DNA of 64,000 bases from the NCBI RefSeq assembly GCF_002160015.1, contig NZ_NFJT01000005.1:1-64000 (forward strand), read 5' to 3'. The first letter of the stretch is position 1; each line of letters opens with the position of its first letter. The notes under the pieces are model-generated. The model ran no database searches. It was given only the letters and a program-made list of their open reading frames with translations, and was not told the origin of the DNA. Positions 45,724 through 54,267 of this stretch are shown here, piece by piece. A program made the position numbers and the translations under genes. This stretch comes from Anaerofilum sp. An201. GTDB lineage: Bacteria > Bacillota > Clostridia > Oscillospirales > Ruminococcaceae.

Positions 45724-45752
45724 AGTATAAAACATCCGCGCCGCTCTGACAA
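45724..45752 (-). promoter_or_regulatory. Promoter of the leftward hydrogenase-regulatory operon
   Basis: Minus-strand TTGTCA (45752-45747), 17 bp, TATACT (45729-45724). Confidence 0.75.
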
Positions 45753-45804
45753 CCGGCCGCGGCGGAATCACGTATGTACATTTTTCACAAAAAACTTTTC
45801 ATAT

Positions 45805-45869
45805 TTTGTATAACAAACAGGAAACTTTCTGCACAATATATAGAAATTTCATACCTTTTATGCTATAAT
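45805..45869 (+). promoter_or_regulatory. Control region of the hyd operon
   Basis: TATAAT (45864-45869) is the -10 box, with no clear -35, so an activator or an unusual promoter is possible. A palindrome TTTGT-ATA-ACAAA lies at 45805-45817 in very AT-rich DNA between the two divergent operons and is a candidate operator. Confidence 0.5.
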
Positions 45870-45946
45870 CGGTATGTGCAGCGCCAGGAGCAGGCGCTAT
45901 CCCCGGCGCAGAGGGTGCGCCGCAATTCACACTCAGGAGGAAAACT

Positions 45947-46435
45947 ATGAGGCGTTTCTCAAGCGTGCCTTTCAACGGCACAAAAGCCCAGGAGGATCAG
46001 CTGAAAGCCTGGCTGGACGAACACCGGGATATGCCCGGCGCCGCCATGCCCGCCCTGCAGAAGGCGCAGGAGATCTACGGCTATCTTCCCATTGAAGTAC
46101 AGAAAATGGTGGCCGATGCGCTGGGCAAGCCGCTGGCCGAGATCTACGGCATCTCCACCTTCTACTCCCAGTTCAGCCTGTGCCCCAAGGGGCAGTATAA
46201 GATCAGCGTCTGCCTGGGCACCGCCTGCTATGTCAAGGGCAGCGGCAAGATCTACGAGCTGCTGCAGGAAAAGCTCAACATCGGCGGCGGCGAATGCACC
46301 CCCGACGGCAAGTTCAGCCTGGACGCCTGCCGCTGCATCGGCGCCTGCGGTCTGGCCCCTGTCATGACCATCAACGACGACGTGTACGGCCGCCTCACCG
46401 GCGACGAGCTGGACGAGATCCTGGCCAAATATTGA
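45947..46435 (+). CDS. NuoE-like [2Fe-2S] hydrogenase subunit (HydC)
   Basis: A 162-aa thioredoxin-fold ferredoxin of the NuoE/HydC/HndA family. Cluster ligands C89, C94, C130 and C134 (CLGTAC ... CRCIGAC). It passes electrons to or from the NuoF-like subunit. It is the first gene of the rightward operon; AGGAGG lies 7 nt upstream of the ATG. Confidence 0.94.
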   Translation: MRRFSSVPFNGTKAQEDQLKAWLDEHRDMPGAAMPALQKAQEIYGYLPIEVQKMVADALGKPLAEIYGISTFYSQFSLCPKGQYKISVCLGTACYVKGSGKIYELLQEKLNIGGGECTPDGKFSLDACRCIGACGLAPVMTINDDVYGRLTGDELDEILAKY

Positions 46436-46464
46436 GCGTGACCATGTAGAAGGAGGGGGCGCGG

Positions 46465-47022
46465 ATGCAGGAGCTTTCGATGCATGTGCTGGACATCGCG
46501 GAAAATTCCGTCAAGGCCGGCGCGCAGCTGACCCGCATCGGCATTTCCATCAACACCGCCCAAAAACGGCTGGAACTTGTGGTGGCGGACAACGGCTGCG
46601 GCATGAGCGCCGAGCTGGCTGCCCGGGTGACCGACCCGTTCTGCACCAGCCGCACCACCCGCAAGGTGGGGCTGGGGCTGCCGTTTTTGAAGATGGCGGC
46701 CGAGCTGACCGGCGGCGGCATGAAGCTGGAAAGCACCCCCGGCAGGGGTACCACGGTGACCGCGTGGTTTGTGCTGGGGCACATCGACCTGGCGCCGCTG
46801 GGCGACATGGCCTCCACCGTCACCACCCTGATGCAGTGCAACCCGGATGTGGATTTTGTCTACACGCTGGCGGTGGACGGCGAGAGCTTCTGCGCCGACA
46901 GCCGCGAGTTCCGGGCGATCCTGGACGGCGTGCCGCTGTCCAGCCCCGAGGTGGCCCTGTTCATCCGGGAATACATCGACGAACACAGCGCCCCATTACT
47001 GAAAAAGGAGAAGAGTCTATGA
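46465..47022 (+). CDS. HATPase protein of the hydrogenase operon
   Basis: A 185-aa GHKL ATPase without sensor or phospho-accepting histidine domain: N-box LDIAENSVKAGA, G1 VADNGCGM, G2 VGLGLPFLK. The C-terminal 80 residues are a separate small domain. It recurs between NuoE- and HndB-like genes in clostridial hyd operons and is presumed regulatory. AAGGAGGGGG precedes the ATG; the stop overlaps the next start (ATGA). Confidence 0.88.
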   Translation: MQELSMHVLDIAENSVKAGAQLTRIGISINTAQKRLELVVADNGCGMSAELAARVTDPFCTSRTTRKVGLGLPFLKMAAELTGGGMKLESTPGRGTTVTAWFVLGHIDLAPLGDMASTVTTLMQCNPDVDFVYTLAVDGESFCADSREFRAILDGVPLSSPEVALFIREYIDEHSAPLLKKEKSL

Positions 47023-47387
47023 AGAGCTTACAGGAGCTGGCCGCCATCCGCGACCGCATGAAACAGACCGTCAGCACCCGCGAAGCCGCCCACGACAGCG
47101 TGCGCGTGGTGGTGGGCATGGCCACCTGCGGTATCGCCGCCGGCGCCCGCCCGGTGCTGAACGCCTTCACCGAAGAGGTGGCACGCCGCGAGCTGCACGA
47201 CGTGCTGGTGACCCAGACCGGCTGCATCGGCATCTGCCAGTATGAGCCGGTGGTGGAGGTCTATATGCCCGGCAAGGAGAAGGTGACCTACGTCAAGATG
47301 ACCCCCGAAAAGGCCGTGCGCGTGGTGGGCGAGCATCTGGTGGGAGGTACCCCCGTGACCGAATACACCATCGGCGCCGCCCGCTGA
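47019..47387 (+). CDS. HndB-like thioredoxin-fold [2Fe-2S] protein
   Basis: A 122-aa ferredoxin-like subunit (HndB/TRX-Fd family) with C37 (MATCGIAAGA), C69 and C73 (TGCIGIC). Only three of the usual four ligands are in clear positions, so a complete [2Fe-2S] cluster is uncertain. It probably belongs to the NADH-linked complex. Confidence 0.88.
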   Translation: MKSLQELAAIRDRMKQTVSTREAAHDSVRVVVGMATCGIAAGARPVLNAFTEEVARRELHDVLVTQTGCIGICQYEPVVEVYMPGKEKVTYVKMTPEKAVRVVGEHLVGGTPVTEYTIGAAR

Positions 47388-47421
47388 ACGGCAGCACACA
47401 CGAGAAAGGAATCAGACGCCT

Positions 47422-49212
47422 ATGTTTAGAAGCCATGTCATGGTCTGCGGCGGCACCGGCTGCACCTCTTCGGGCAGCGACCGCATTGCCGAGACCTTTG
47501 AAAAAGAGATCGCCGCCTGCGGGCTGGAAAATGAAGTGAAGGTGGTGCGCACCGGCTGCTTTGGCCTGTGCGCGCTGGGCCCCATCGTGGTGATCTACCC
47601 CGAAGCCAGCTTTTACAGCATGGTCAAGGCCGAGGACGTGCCCGAGATCGTCTCCGAGCACCTGCTGAAAGGCCGCCCCGTCACCCGCCTTCTGTACGAC
47701 GAGACGGTGGCCGCCGACAACACCGTGAAGAGCCTCGACGAGACCGCTTTCTATAAAAAACAGAAGCGCATCGCGCTGCGCAACTGCGGCGTGATCAACC
47801 CCGAGAACATCGACGAGTACATCGCCTTCGACGGCTACGCCGCCCTGGGCAAGGTGCTGACCGAGATGACCCCCGAGCAGGTGATCCAGACCATGCTGGA
47901 TTCCGGCCTGCGCGGGCGCGGCGGCGCCGGCTTCCCCACCGGCCTGAAATGGAAATTCGCCGCCGGCAACAAAGCCGACCAGAAATACGTCTGCTGCAAC
48001 GCCGACGAGGGCGACCCCGGCGCCTTCATGGACCGCTCCATCCTGGAGGGCGACCCCCATGTGGTGATCGAGGCGATGGCCATCGCGGCCTATGCCATCG
48101 GCGCAAACCAGGGCTATGTGTATGTGCGCGCCGAGTATCCCATCGCGGTGCACCGTCTGCAGACCGCCATCGACCAGGCCCGCGCCTACGGCCTGCTGGG
48201 CAAGGACATCTTCGGCACCGGCTTCGACTTCGATCTGGACATCAAGCTGGGCGCCGGCGCCTTCGTGTGCGGCGAGGAGACCGCTCTGATGACCTCCATC
48301 GAGGGCAAGCGCGGCGAGCCGCGCCCCCGTCCTCCCTTCCCCGCCGTGAAGGGCCTGTTCGGCAAGCCCACCATCCTGAACAACGTGGAGACCTACGCCA
48401 ACGTGCCCCAGATCATCCTGAACGGCGCCGAGTGGTTCGCCTCGATGGGCACCGAGAAGAGCAAGGGCACCAAAGTGTTCGCGCTGGGCGGCAAGATCAA
48501 GAATACCGGCCTTGTGGAGATCCCGATGGGCACCACCCTGCGCGAGATCGTGGAGGAGATCGGCGGCGGCATCCCGAACGGCAAGAAGTTTAAGGCCGCC
48601 CAGACCGGCGGCCCCTCCGGCGGCTGTATCCCCGCTTCCCTGATCGACACCCCCATCGACTACGACAACCTCATCGCCATCGGCAGCATGATGGGGTCGG
48701 GCGGCCTGATCGTGATGGACGAGGACACCTGCATGGTGGACATCGCCAAGTTCTTCCTGGAATTCACGGTGGACGAGAGCTGCGGCAAGTGCACCCCCTG
48801 CCGTGTGGGCACCAAGCGCCTGCTGGAGCTGCTGAACAAGATCACCGAGGGCAAGGGCACGATGGAGGACCTGGCCCGCATCGAGGAGCTGGCCGACTTC
48901 ATCAAGTCCAACAGCCTGTGCGGCCTGGGCCAGACCGCGCCCAACCCCGTCCTGTCCACCCTGCGCTATTTCCGCGACGAGTATCTGGAGCACATCCAGA
49001 ATAAGCGCTGCCCCGCCGGGGTGTGCAAATCGCTGCTGCAATACCGCATCGACCCGCAGAAGTGCCGCGGCTGTACCCTGTGCAGCCGGGTGTGCCCGGC
49101 CGGCGCGATCAGCGGCAGCGTGAAAACTCCCCATGTGATCGACACCGCCAAGTGCGTCAAGTGCGGCGCCTGCATGGAAAAGTGCAAGTTCGGCGCGATC
49201 AGCAAGGGCTAA
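47422..49212 (+). CDS. NuoF-like NADH/flavin hydrogenase subunit (HydB)
   Basis: A 596-aa diaphorase subunit. It has an N-terminal [2Fe-2S] domain (VCGGTGC, TGCFGLC), the NADH/FMN domain with GRGGAGFPTGLKW (residues 165-177), a [4Fe-4S] site (C454, C457, C460 and C500) and a C-terminal ferredoxin domain with two CxxCxxCxxxC motifs. It exchanges electrons with NAD(H); in relatives the flavin is where electron bifurcation occurs. The ATG follows AAAGGAA. Confidence 0.96.
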   Translation: MFRSHVMVCGGTGCTSSGSDRIAETFEKEIAACGLENEVKVVRTGCFGLCALGPIVVIYPEASFYSMVKAEDVPEIVSEHLLKGRPVTRLLYDETVAADNTVKSLDETAFYKKQKRIALRNCGVINPENIDEYIAFDGYAALGKVLTEMTPEQVIQTMLDSGLRGRGGAGFPTGLKWKFAAGNKADQKYVCCNADEGDPGAFMDRSILEGDPHVVIEAMAIAAYAIGANQGYVYVRAEYPIAVHRLQTAIDQARAYGLLGKDIFGTGFDFDLDIKLGAGAFVCGEETALMTSIEGKRGEPRPRPPFPAVKGLFGKPTILNNVETYANVPQIILNGAEWFASMGTEKSKGTKVFALGGKIKNTGLVEIPMGTTLREIVEEIGGGIPNGKKFKAAQTGGPSGGCIPASLIDTPIDYDNLIAIGSMMGSGGLIVMDEDTCMVDIAKFFLEFTVDESCGKCTPCRVGTKRLLELLNKITEGKGTMEDLARIEELADFIKSNSLCGLGQTAPNPVLSTLRYFRDEYLEHIQNKRCPAGVCKSLLQYRIDPQKCRGCTLCSRVCPAGAISGSVKTPHVIDTAKCVKCGACMEKCKFGAISKG

Positions 49213-49233
49213 CGGGAAAGGAAGTGACGCAAG

Positions 49234-50985
49234 ATGGATATGGTCAATCTGAAGATCAACAACGTGGCCTGCTCGGTGCCCGCCGGCTCCACCATTCTGG
49301 AGGCGGCGCGCTGCGCCGGCATCGAGATCCCCACGCTGTGCTATATGAAAGAAATCAACGAGATCGGCGCCTGCCGCATCTGCGTGGTGGAGGTGAAGGG
49401 CGCGCGCAGTCTGGTGACTGCCTGCGTGTACCCCGTGAACGAGGGCATGGAGGTGTTCACCAACACCCCCAAGGTCCGCGCCGCCCGCAAAACCAACCTC
49501 GAGCTGCTGCTGTCCACCCACAACCAGGACTGCCTGGGCTGTGTGCGCAGCGGCAACTGCGAGCTGCAGAAGCTCTGCCGCGACTACGGCGTGGATAAGA
49601 CCAACGCCTTTGAGGGCGAAAAGATCGACTACTTTGCCGACGATTCCGCCGTGCATATGATCCGCGACAACTCCAAGTGCATCCTGTGCCGCCGCTGTGT
49701 GGCGGTGTGTGCCAAGTGGCAGGGCGTGGGCGTGATCGGCGCAGTGGAGCGCGGCTTCAACACCCACATCAGCTGCGCCTTCGAGAACCCGCTGGGCGAT
49801 TCCAGCTGCATCAGCTGCGGCCAGTGCATCGCGGTGTGCCCCACCGGCGCGCTGACCGAGAAGGACGACACCGACAAGGTGTGGGACGCGCTGGCCGACA
49901 CCCGCAAGCACGTTGTGGTGCAGACCGCGCCCAGTGTGCGCGCCGCGCTGGGCGAGTGCTTCGGCATGCCCATCGGCACCAACGTGGAGGGAAAGATGGT
50001 GGCGGCCCTGCGGCGTCTGGGCTTTGCTGCCGTATACGACACCGACTTTGCCGCCGACATGACCATCATGGAGGAGGCCACCGAGTTCCTGCACCGCGTG
50101 AAGGAGGGCGGCCAGCTGCCCCTGATCACCAGCTGCAGCCCCGGCTGGGTGAAATACTGCGAGACCTTCCACCCCGAATTCATCCCGAACCTCTCCAGCT
50201 GCAAATCGCCGCAGCAGATGTTCGGCGCGCTGACCAAGACCTACTATGCCGAGAAGATGGGCCTGAACCCCGCCGACATCGTGGTGGTGAGCGTGATGCC
50301 CTGCACCGCCAAGAAATTCGAGGTGGGCCGCGCCGACCAGAGCGCTGCCGGAAACGGCATCCCCGACGTGGACATCGCCATCACCACCCGCGAGCTGGGC
50401 CGCATGATCGACCGCGCGGGCCTGCGGTTCGAGGATCTGCCGGACGAGAAATTCGACGATGCGATGGGCATTGCTTCCGGCGCCGGACACATCTTCGGCG
50501 CCACCGGCGGCGTGATGGAGGCCGCCCTGCGCACCGCCGTGGAGGTGGTGACCGGCAAGGAAGCCACCCCGCTGGACTTCGTCGAGGTGCGCGGCGTGGA
50601 GGGCATCAAGGAGGCCACCTATCAGGTGGGCGATCTGCCGGTGCGCGTCTGCGTGGCCAGCGGCCTCGCCAACGCCGACAAGGTGCTCACCGCCATCAAC
50701 AACGGCGAGGCGCACTATGACTTCATCGAGATCATGGCCTGCCCCGGCGGCTGCGTGAACGGCGGCGGCCAGCCCATCCAGCCGGCCCGCGTGCGCAACG
50801 CGGTGGATCTGCGTTCCGCACGCGCCAAGGCGCTGTACGACGAGGACGCCGGCATGGCCCTGCGCAAGAGCCATGCAAACCCGCTGGTGAAAGAGGTGTA
50901 CGCCAGCTACCTGGGCGAACCGGGCAGTGAGAAGGCGCACCACATCCTGCACACCAGCTATGTGAAGCGCGAGAAGCTGTATTGA
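49234..50985 (+). CDS. hydA: [FeFe]-hydrogenase catalytic subunit (HydA)
   Basis: A 583-aa enzyme reducing protons to H2. N-terminal [2Fe-2S] domain (CxxxxxxxxxxCRIC region), a His-ligated cluster segment (THNQDCLGCVRSGNCELQ), two [4Fe-4S] sites (CILCRRCVAVC, CISCGQCIAVCP), then the H-domain. L1 is TSCSPGW (C301, S302), L2 MPCTAKKFE (C357) and L3 MACPGGCVNGGG (C503, C507); a C-terminal small-subunit-like segment ends the protein. L1 has Cys-Ser rather than Cys-Cys. With the NuoE/NuoF-like genes this suggests a trimeric NADH/ferredoxin-linked complex. The maturases HydE, HydF and HydG are not in the window. Confidence 0.96.
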   Translation: MDMVNLKINNVACSVPAGSTILEAARCAGIEIPTLCYMKEINEIGACRICVVEVKGARSLVTACVYPVNEGMEVFTNTPKVRAARKTNLELLLSTHNQDCLGCVRSGNCELQKLCRDYGVDKTNAFEGEKIDYFADDSAVHMIRDNSKCILCRRCVAVCAKWQGVGVIGAVERGFNTHISCAFENPLGDSSCISCGQCIAVCPTGALTEKDDTDKVWDALADTRKHVVVQTAPSVRAALGECFGMPIGTNVEGKMVAALRRLGFAAVYDTDFAADMTIMEEATEFLHRVKEGGQLPLITSCSPGWVKYCETFHPEFIPNLSSCKSPQQMFGALTKTYYAEKMGLNPADIVVVSVMPCTAKKFEVGRADQSAAGNGIPDVDIAITTRELGRMIDRAGLRFEDLPDEKFDDAMGIASGAGHIFGATGGVMEAALRTAVEVVTGKEATPLDFVEVRGVEGIKEATYQVGDLPVRVCVASGLANADKVLTAINNGEAHYDFIEIMACPGGCVNGGGQPIQPARVRNAVDLRSARAKALYDEDAGMALRKSHANPLVKEVYASYLGEPGSEKAHHILHTSYVKREKLY

Positions 50986-51023
50986 CGCTTTCATATCCCG
51001 CATTCTTCGGGTTTCTCCCCCCC

Positions 51024-51055
51024 GCCCGGCCGTTTCAAAGCGGCCGGGCCTTTTG
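51024..51055 (+). terminator. Terminator of the hyd operon
   Basis: GCCCGGCCG-tttcaaag-CGGCCGGGC followed by CTTTTG. Confidence 0.88.
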
Positions 51056-51064
51056 TGTCCGGGC

Positions 51065-51093
51065 TTGCCAGGCGGGGACAAATATGGTATGCT
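51065..51093 (+). promoter_or_regulatory. Promoter of the acetyltransferase gene
   Basis: TTGCCA (51065-51070), 17 bp, TATGCT (51088-51093). Confidence 0.65.
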
Positions 51094-51114
51094 GACATCA
51101 AAAAGGAGGCTATC

Positions 51115-51633
51115 ATGTTACAGGAACTGAACCGTGCCGATTTTGAAAAGGTGTATGCTCTGATGGACGAGAGTTTCCCGCCCGACGAACACCGTCCCAG
51201 CAGCGAGCAGGAAGCCCTGCTGGACGACGAGGCCTACCGGATTCTGGTGCTGCCCGCGCCGGACGGTGAGGTGCAGGGATTTTTCGCCGTTTGGGAGTTT
51301 GACGCATGTTTGTATGTGGAGCATTTCGCGGTGAATCCGGCCTTCCGCAACGGCGGAGTGGGCAGCCGGATGCTGGCCGAGCTGCTGGAAACGGCCGGCA
51401 AGCCGGTATGCCTGGAGGTGGAGCTGCCCGAGACCGAGATGGCGCGCCGCCGCATCGGGTTTTACCAGCGCAGCGGCTTTGTGCTGAACCCGTATCCGTA
51501 TGTGCAGCCGCCCATCTCGGCCGGGCGCAACCCGCTGCCGCTGGCCATCATGAGCGCTCCCCGCGCCATCGGGCCGGAGGAGTTCGAGGAGTTCCGCCGC
51601 CTCGTGTACACCCGGGTGTATAAACAGAGCTGA
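51115..51633 (+). CDS. GNAT-family acetyltransferase
   Basis: A 172-aa acetyltransferase with the acetyl-CoA loop VNPAFRNGGVGSRMLAEL and the later FYQRSGFVLNPYPYVQPP. Substrate unknown. AAAAGGAGG lies 8 nt before the ATG at 51115. The last two codons (Gln-Ser) and the stop are part of an 82-bp repeat that also closes the serpin gene. Confidence 0.88.
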   Translation: MLQELNRADFEKVYALMDESFPPDEHRPSSEQEALLDDEAYRILVLPAPDGEVQGFFAVWEFDACLYVEHFAVNPAFRNGGVGSRMLAELLETAGKPVCLEVELPETEMARRRIGFYQRSGFVLNPYPYVQPPISAGRNPLPLAIMSAPRAIGPEEFEEFRRLVYTRVYKQS

Positions 51634-51706
51634 CTGTGCCTGCGGCAGGCCCAAAGGCGCTGCCTTTAGAATCCGCGATTTTTTGAAAAAAATCGAGTAA
51701 AACTTT
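51625..51706 (+). repeat. 82-bp direct repeat, copy 1 (gene-closing)
   Basis: It starts CAGAGCTGACTG, so it supplies Gln-Ser-stop to the acetyltransferase. Three hairpins follow: GCCTG/CAGGC, AAAGGC/GCCTTT and CGATTTTTT/AAAAAAATCG. It differs from copy 2 (54259-54340) at one base (A51668 against G54302). Confidence 0.9.
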
Positions 51707-51915
51707 CCTTGCGGGCCGTGTCTGGCTGTCCGTCCGGCGATTCCCTTGTGCGGCGGATGCGGGGAAAGATTTTGGGCCGCGCAGACCGTCCCGTTTTCGA
51801 CAGGCTGAGCCTTCCTGCAAAAAGGGAAGGCTTTTTTCTTTTTTGTGTAACCAGAGCGTGTAAAAAAGCGCTGTATGGGGTGAAGGCTCTTTGCAGCGAA
51901 AAGAGGTGTGGACGT
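51707..51915. other. Gap before the sigma gene
   Basis: It contains GGCGATTCCCTTGTGCGGCGG and CCGTTTTCGACAGGCTGAGCC, fragments also seen in the repeat blocks near 37175 and 37435, and a short GCCTTCCTG/GGGAAGGC hairpin with a T-run (51810-51843). No gene seen. Confidence 0.5.
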
Positions 51916-52476
51916 TTGGAGGACGGCAAGATCGTGGAGCTGTATTTTGCGCGGGACGAAGCTGCCATCGCGCGCACCCGCGAAACCTACGGCGACAGAC
52001 TGCGCGCGCTGTCGCTGGGGATCACGGGCGATTTCGGCAGCGCCGAGGAGTGCGAGAGCGATACCTATCTGCAGGCGTGGAACTCCATCCCGCCCCACGA
52101 TCCCGCCGGCTATCTGTTCGCCTTTCTGGCGCGGATCTGCCGCCACCTCTCGCTGGACGTATGCCGCCGCAATGCGCGGCTGAAGCGAAAGGCTCTGGTG
52201 GTGGAGCTGTCGGAGGAGATGGAGCAGTGCATCCCTGCGCCCGGCGACACCCCCTGCCAGGTGGACGGCATCCTGCTGGGGCAGGCGATCAGCCGCTTTC
52301 TGCGGACCCTCCCGGCTGAAAAGCGCACCATTTTTGTGCGCAGATACTGGTATCTGGACGATATTTCCCGCATCGCGCAGCGGTATCGGCTGAGCGAGAG
52401 CAAGGTGAAAACGATGCTTTTCCGCACCCGCAACGCACTGCGGATTTTTCTGGAACAGGAGGGATACGCGCTATGA
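51916..52476 (+). CDS. ECF-type RNA polymerase sigma factor
   Basis: A 186-aa sigma-70 family factor. Region 2 is visible (ITGDFGSAEECESDTYLQAWNSIPP) and region 4 is a clear helix-turn-helix (DISRIAQRYRLSESKVKTMLFRTRNALRIFL). I choose the TTG at 51916, preceded by AGAGGTG 8 nt upstream; no ATG fits. Its stop overlaps the next gene (ATGA). It should drive this operon in response to a surface signal. Confidence 0.88.
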   Translation: MEDGKIVELYFARDEAAIARTRETYGDRLRALSLGITGDFGSAEECESDTYLQAWNSIPPHDPAGYLFAFLARICRHLSLDVCRRNARLKRKALVVELSEEMEQCIPAPGDTPCQVDGILLGQAISRFLRTLPAEKRTIFVRRYWYLDDISRIAQRYRLSESKVKTMLFRTRNALRIFLEQEGYAL

Positions 52477-53033
52477 GAGGCGACGATCTTCTGGACGCAG
52501 TGGGCCAGATCGACCCGGACCTGATCGAGGAGGCCGACCGGCCTCCCAGACGCAGAGCACCTGTTTGGCGGATGCTCCCCGCCGTCGCGGCAGCCTGCCT
52601 GCTGCTGGCGCTGGCCGCGGCCTATGTTCCGTTTTTGCAGGGTGCTGAACCGCTCGAAATGGCGGGTTCTTCGCCGCAGAGCGACAGCGACTCTGTCCCG
52701 TACGCAGCGAGCATGCCATCCGAACCCATGTTCGGCGCCGGAAAAACCGTGGTGTGGTATGTGGAGGGGGACGAGCTGCAAATACAGCGGATTCCGCCGC
52801 TTTTGGACCCGCAGGATGTATTCGCGGCGTGGAGGACGGCCAACGGCATCGCAGAGGAAGTGCAGCTGCTTTCCTGCACCGCCGAGGAGGACGGCGTACA
52901 GCTGACGGTGACCGCCAATCTTGCCTACTGTTCCGCGTACACTGACGGGGAGCTGCTGCTGGAATCGCTGCGGCAGACCATGGCTGTGCACTTTGGCCTT
53001 TCTGCGGACGCCTGCCAGATTACACTGGAATAA
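52473..53033 (+). CDS. Membrane-anchored anti-sigma-like protein
   Basis: A 186-aa protein with a short cytoplasmic N-terminus (about 32 residues), one transmembrane helix (MLPAVAAACLLLALAAAYVPF, about 34-54) and an outer domain of about 130 residues. Layout, overlap with the sigma gene and size fit an anti-sigma factor, although no zinc anti-sigma motif is visible. The outer domain may sense the signal. Confidence 0.75.
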   Translation: MRGDDLLDAVGQIDPDLIEEADRPPRRRAPVWRMLPAVAAACLLLALAAAYVPFLQGAEPLEMAGSSPQSDSDSVPYAASMPSEPMFGAGKTVVWYVEGDELQIQRIPPLLDPQDVFAAWRTANGIAEEVQLLSCTAEEDGVQLTVTANLAYCSAYTDGELLLESLRQTMAVHFGLSADACQITLE

Positions 53034-53067
53034 ATCACGATCCATCGAACAACAAGGAGGGATATTT

Positions 53068-54267
53068 ATGAAGCGATTTGCCGCATTGCTGCTTGCCGGA
53101 GCGACACTTTTGGGCGGGACGCTGTCCGGCTGCACAGAGTCCGCATCCAGTGCGACCGCTCTTGCGGTCGACCTTGGCCGCACCGGTACAGAGTTTGCCG
53201 TTCGGCTTTTGCAGACTGGGGACGAGCCGGGAGAAAATGTCCTGTTCTCCCCTGTCTGCCTGCTGTATGCCCTGTCGATGACCGCAAACGGTGCCGACGG
53301 CGATACCCTTGACCAGATGGAGGACACACTGAACAGCTCGGTGTCGTATCTGAACAACGACCTGCAAACCTACCGCGCCGCCCTGCCGCAGGCCGGAGAC
53401 TGCCGCCTGCACCTTGCCAATTCGCTCTGGCTGGCGGACGATGACCGCCTTGCGGTGAAGCCGGAGTTTCTGGAGGTGTGCAAAACAAAGTATGGGGCAG
53501 AGGTGCAGGCCATCCCCTTCGACGACTCCGCGCCCGGCAAGGTCAACCGCTGGGTGGAGGAAAACACCGACGGCATGATCCCGGAAATTCTCGACGAGAT
53601 TTCCGACACGGCGGTGATGTATCTGCTGAGTGCGGTGGCCTTTGACGCGGAATGGCAGCACAAATACTTCGGCACCCAGCCCGGCGTTTTCACCACCGAG
53701 ACCGGCGAGACGCGGGAGGCGGAGATGATGTATGGCCATGAGGAGCTCTATCTGGAGGATGACAGTGCCACCGGGTTTCTGGAACCCTATGCCGATCCCC
53801 GCTATGCCTTCGCTGTGCTGCTGCCGAACGAAGGGGTGGAGCTGGACGAATACATCGCCTCGCTGGACGGCGGCGCACTGTATGATCTGCTGAACAGCCC
53901 GCAGGAGGTGACGGTGCAGACGGCAATCCCGAAGTTCGAGACCGCATACAGCACCGAGCTGAACGATGTTCTGGCGGAAATGGGGATGCCGGACGCCTTC
54001 GACCCGCTCCGCGCCGATTTCTCCCGGATGGGCAGCGCCGAAACCGGGCTGCTCTACATCAGCCGGGTGCTGCACGAGACCTTTCTGTCGGTGACCCCGC
54101 GCGGGACCCGGGCGGGCGCTGCCTCGCTGCTGGAGATGGAGTGCGGCGGGATTCCGCCTGCGCCAACCAAGCAGGTAATTCTGGACCGCCCGTTTGTCTA
54201 CATGGTTCTGGACCGCGAAGCGGGGATTCCGCTTTTTCTGGGCGTTCTGCGGGACACGCAGAGCTGA
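53068..54267 (+). CDS. Lipoprotein serpin (serine protease inhibitor)
   Basis: A 399-aa serpin anchored by a lipobox (LSGC, C22) and so displayed on the cell surface. Serpin features: NVLFSPVCLLYALSM, LANSLWLADD, YLLSAVAFDAEWQHKF-type strand and the end FVYMVLDREAGIPLFLGVL. The hinge RGTRAGAAS (345-353) has G-T at P15-P14 and small residues at P12-P8, as needed for loop insertion, though Arg replaces the usual Glu at P13. The scissile bond should fall near C359-G360-G361. Gut Firmicute serpins inhibit host or microbial proteases. RBS AAGGAGG; the stop lies in an 82-bp repeat. Confidence 0.94.
   Translation: MKRFAALLLAGATLLGGTLSGCTESASSATALAVDLGRTGTEFAVRLLQTGDEPGENVLFSPVCLLYALSMTANGADGDTLDQMEDTLNSSVSYLNNDLQTYRAALPQAGDCRLHLANSLWLADDDRLAVKPEFLEVCKTKYGAEVQAIPFDDSAPGKVNRWVEENTDGMIPEILDEISDTAVMYLLSAVAFDAEWQHKYFGTQPGVFTTETGETREAEMMYGHEELYLEDDSATGFLEPYADPRYAFAVLLPNEGVELDEYIASLDGGALYDLLNSPQEVTVQTAIPKFETAYSTELNDVLAEMGMPDAFDPLRADFSRMGSAETGLLYISRVLHETFLSVTPRGTRAGAASLLEMECGGIPPAPTKQVILDRPFVYMVLDREAGIPLFLGVLRDTQS

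Noticed and set aside
45780-45870. Rex operator at the hyd promoter
   Set aside because: The available TTTGT/ACAAA palindrome has a 3-nt centre, whereas Rex sites need half-sites about 10 nt apart.
47293-51081. A 1262-codon open frame opposite the hyd operon
   Set aside because: Antisense shadow of four well-supported genes, His/Gly/Ala-rich without structure.
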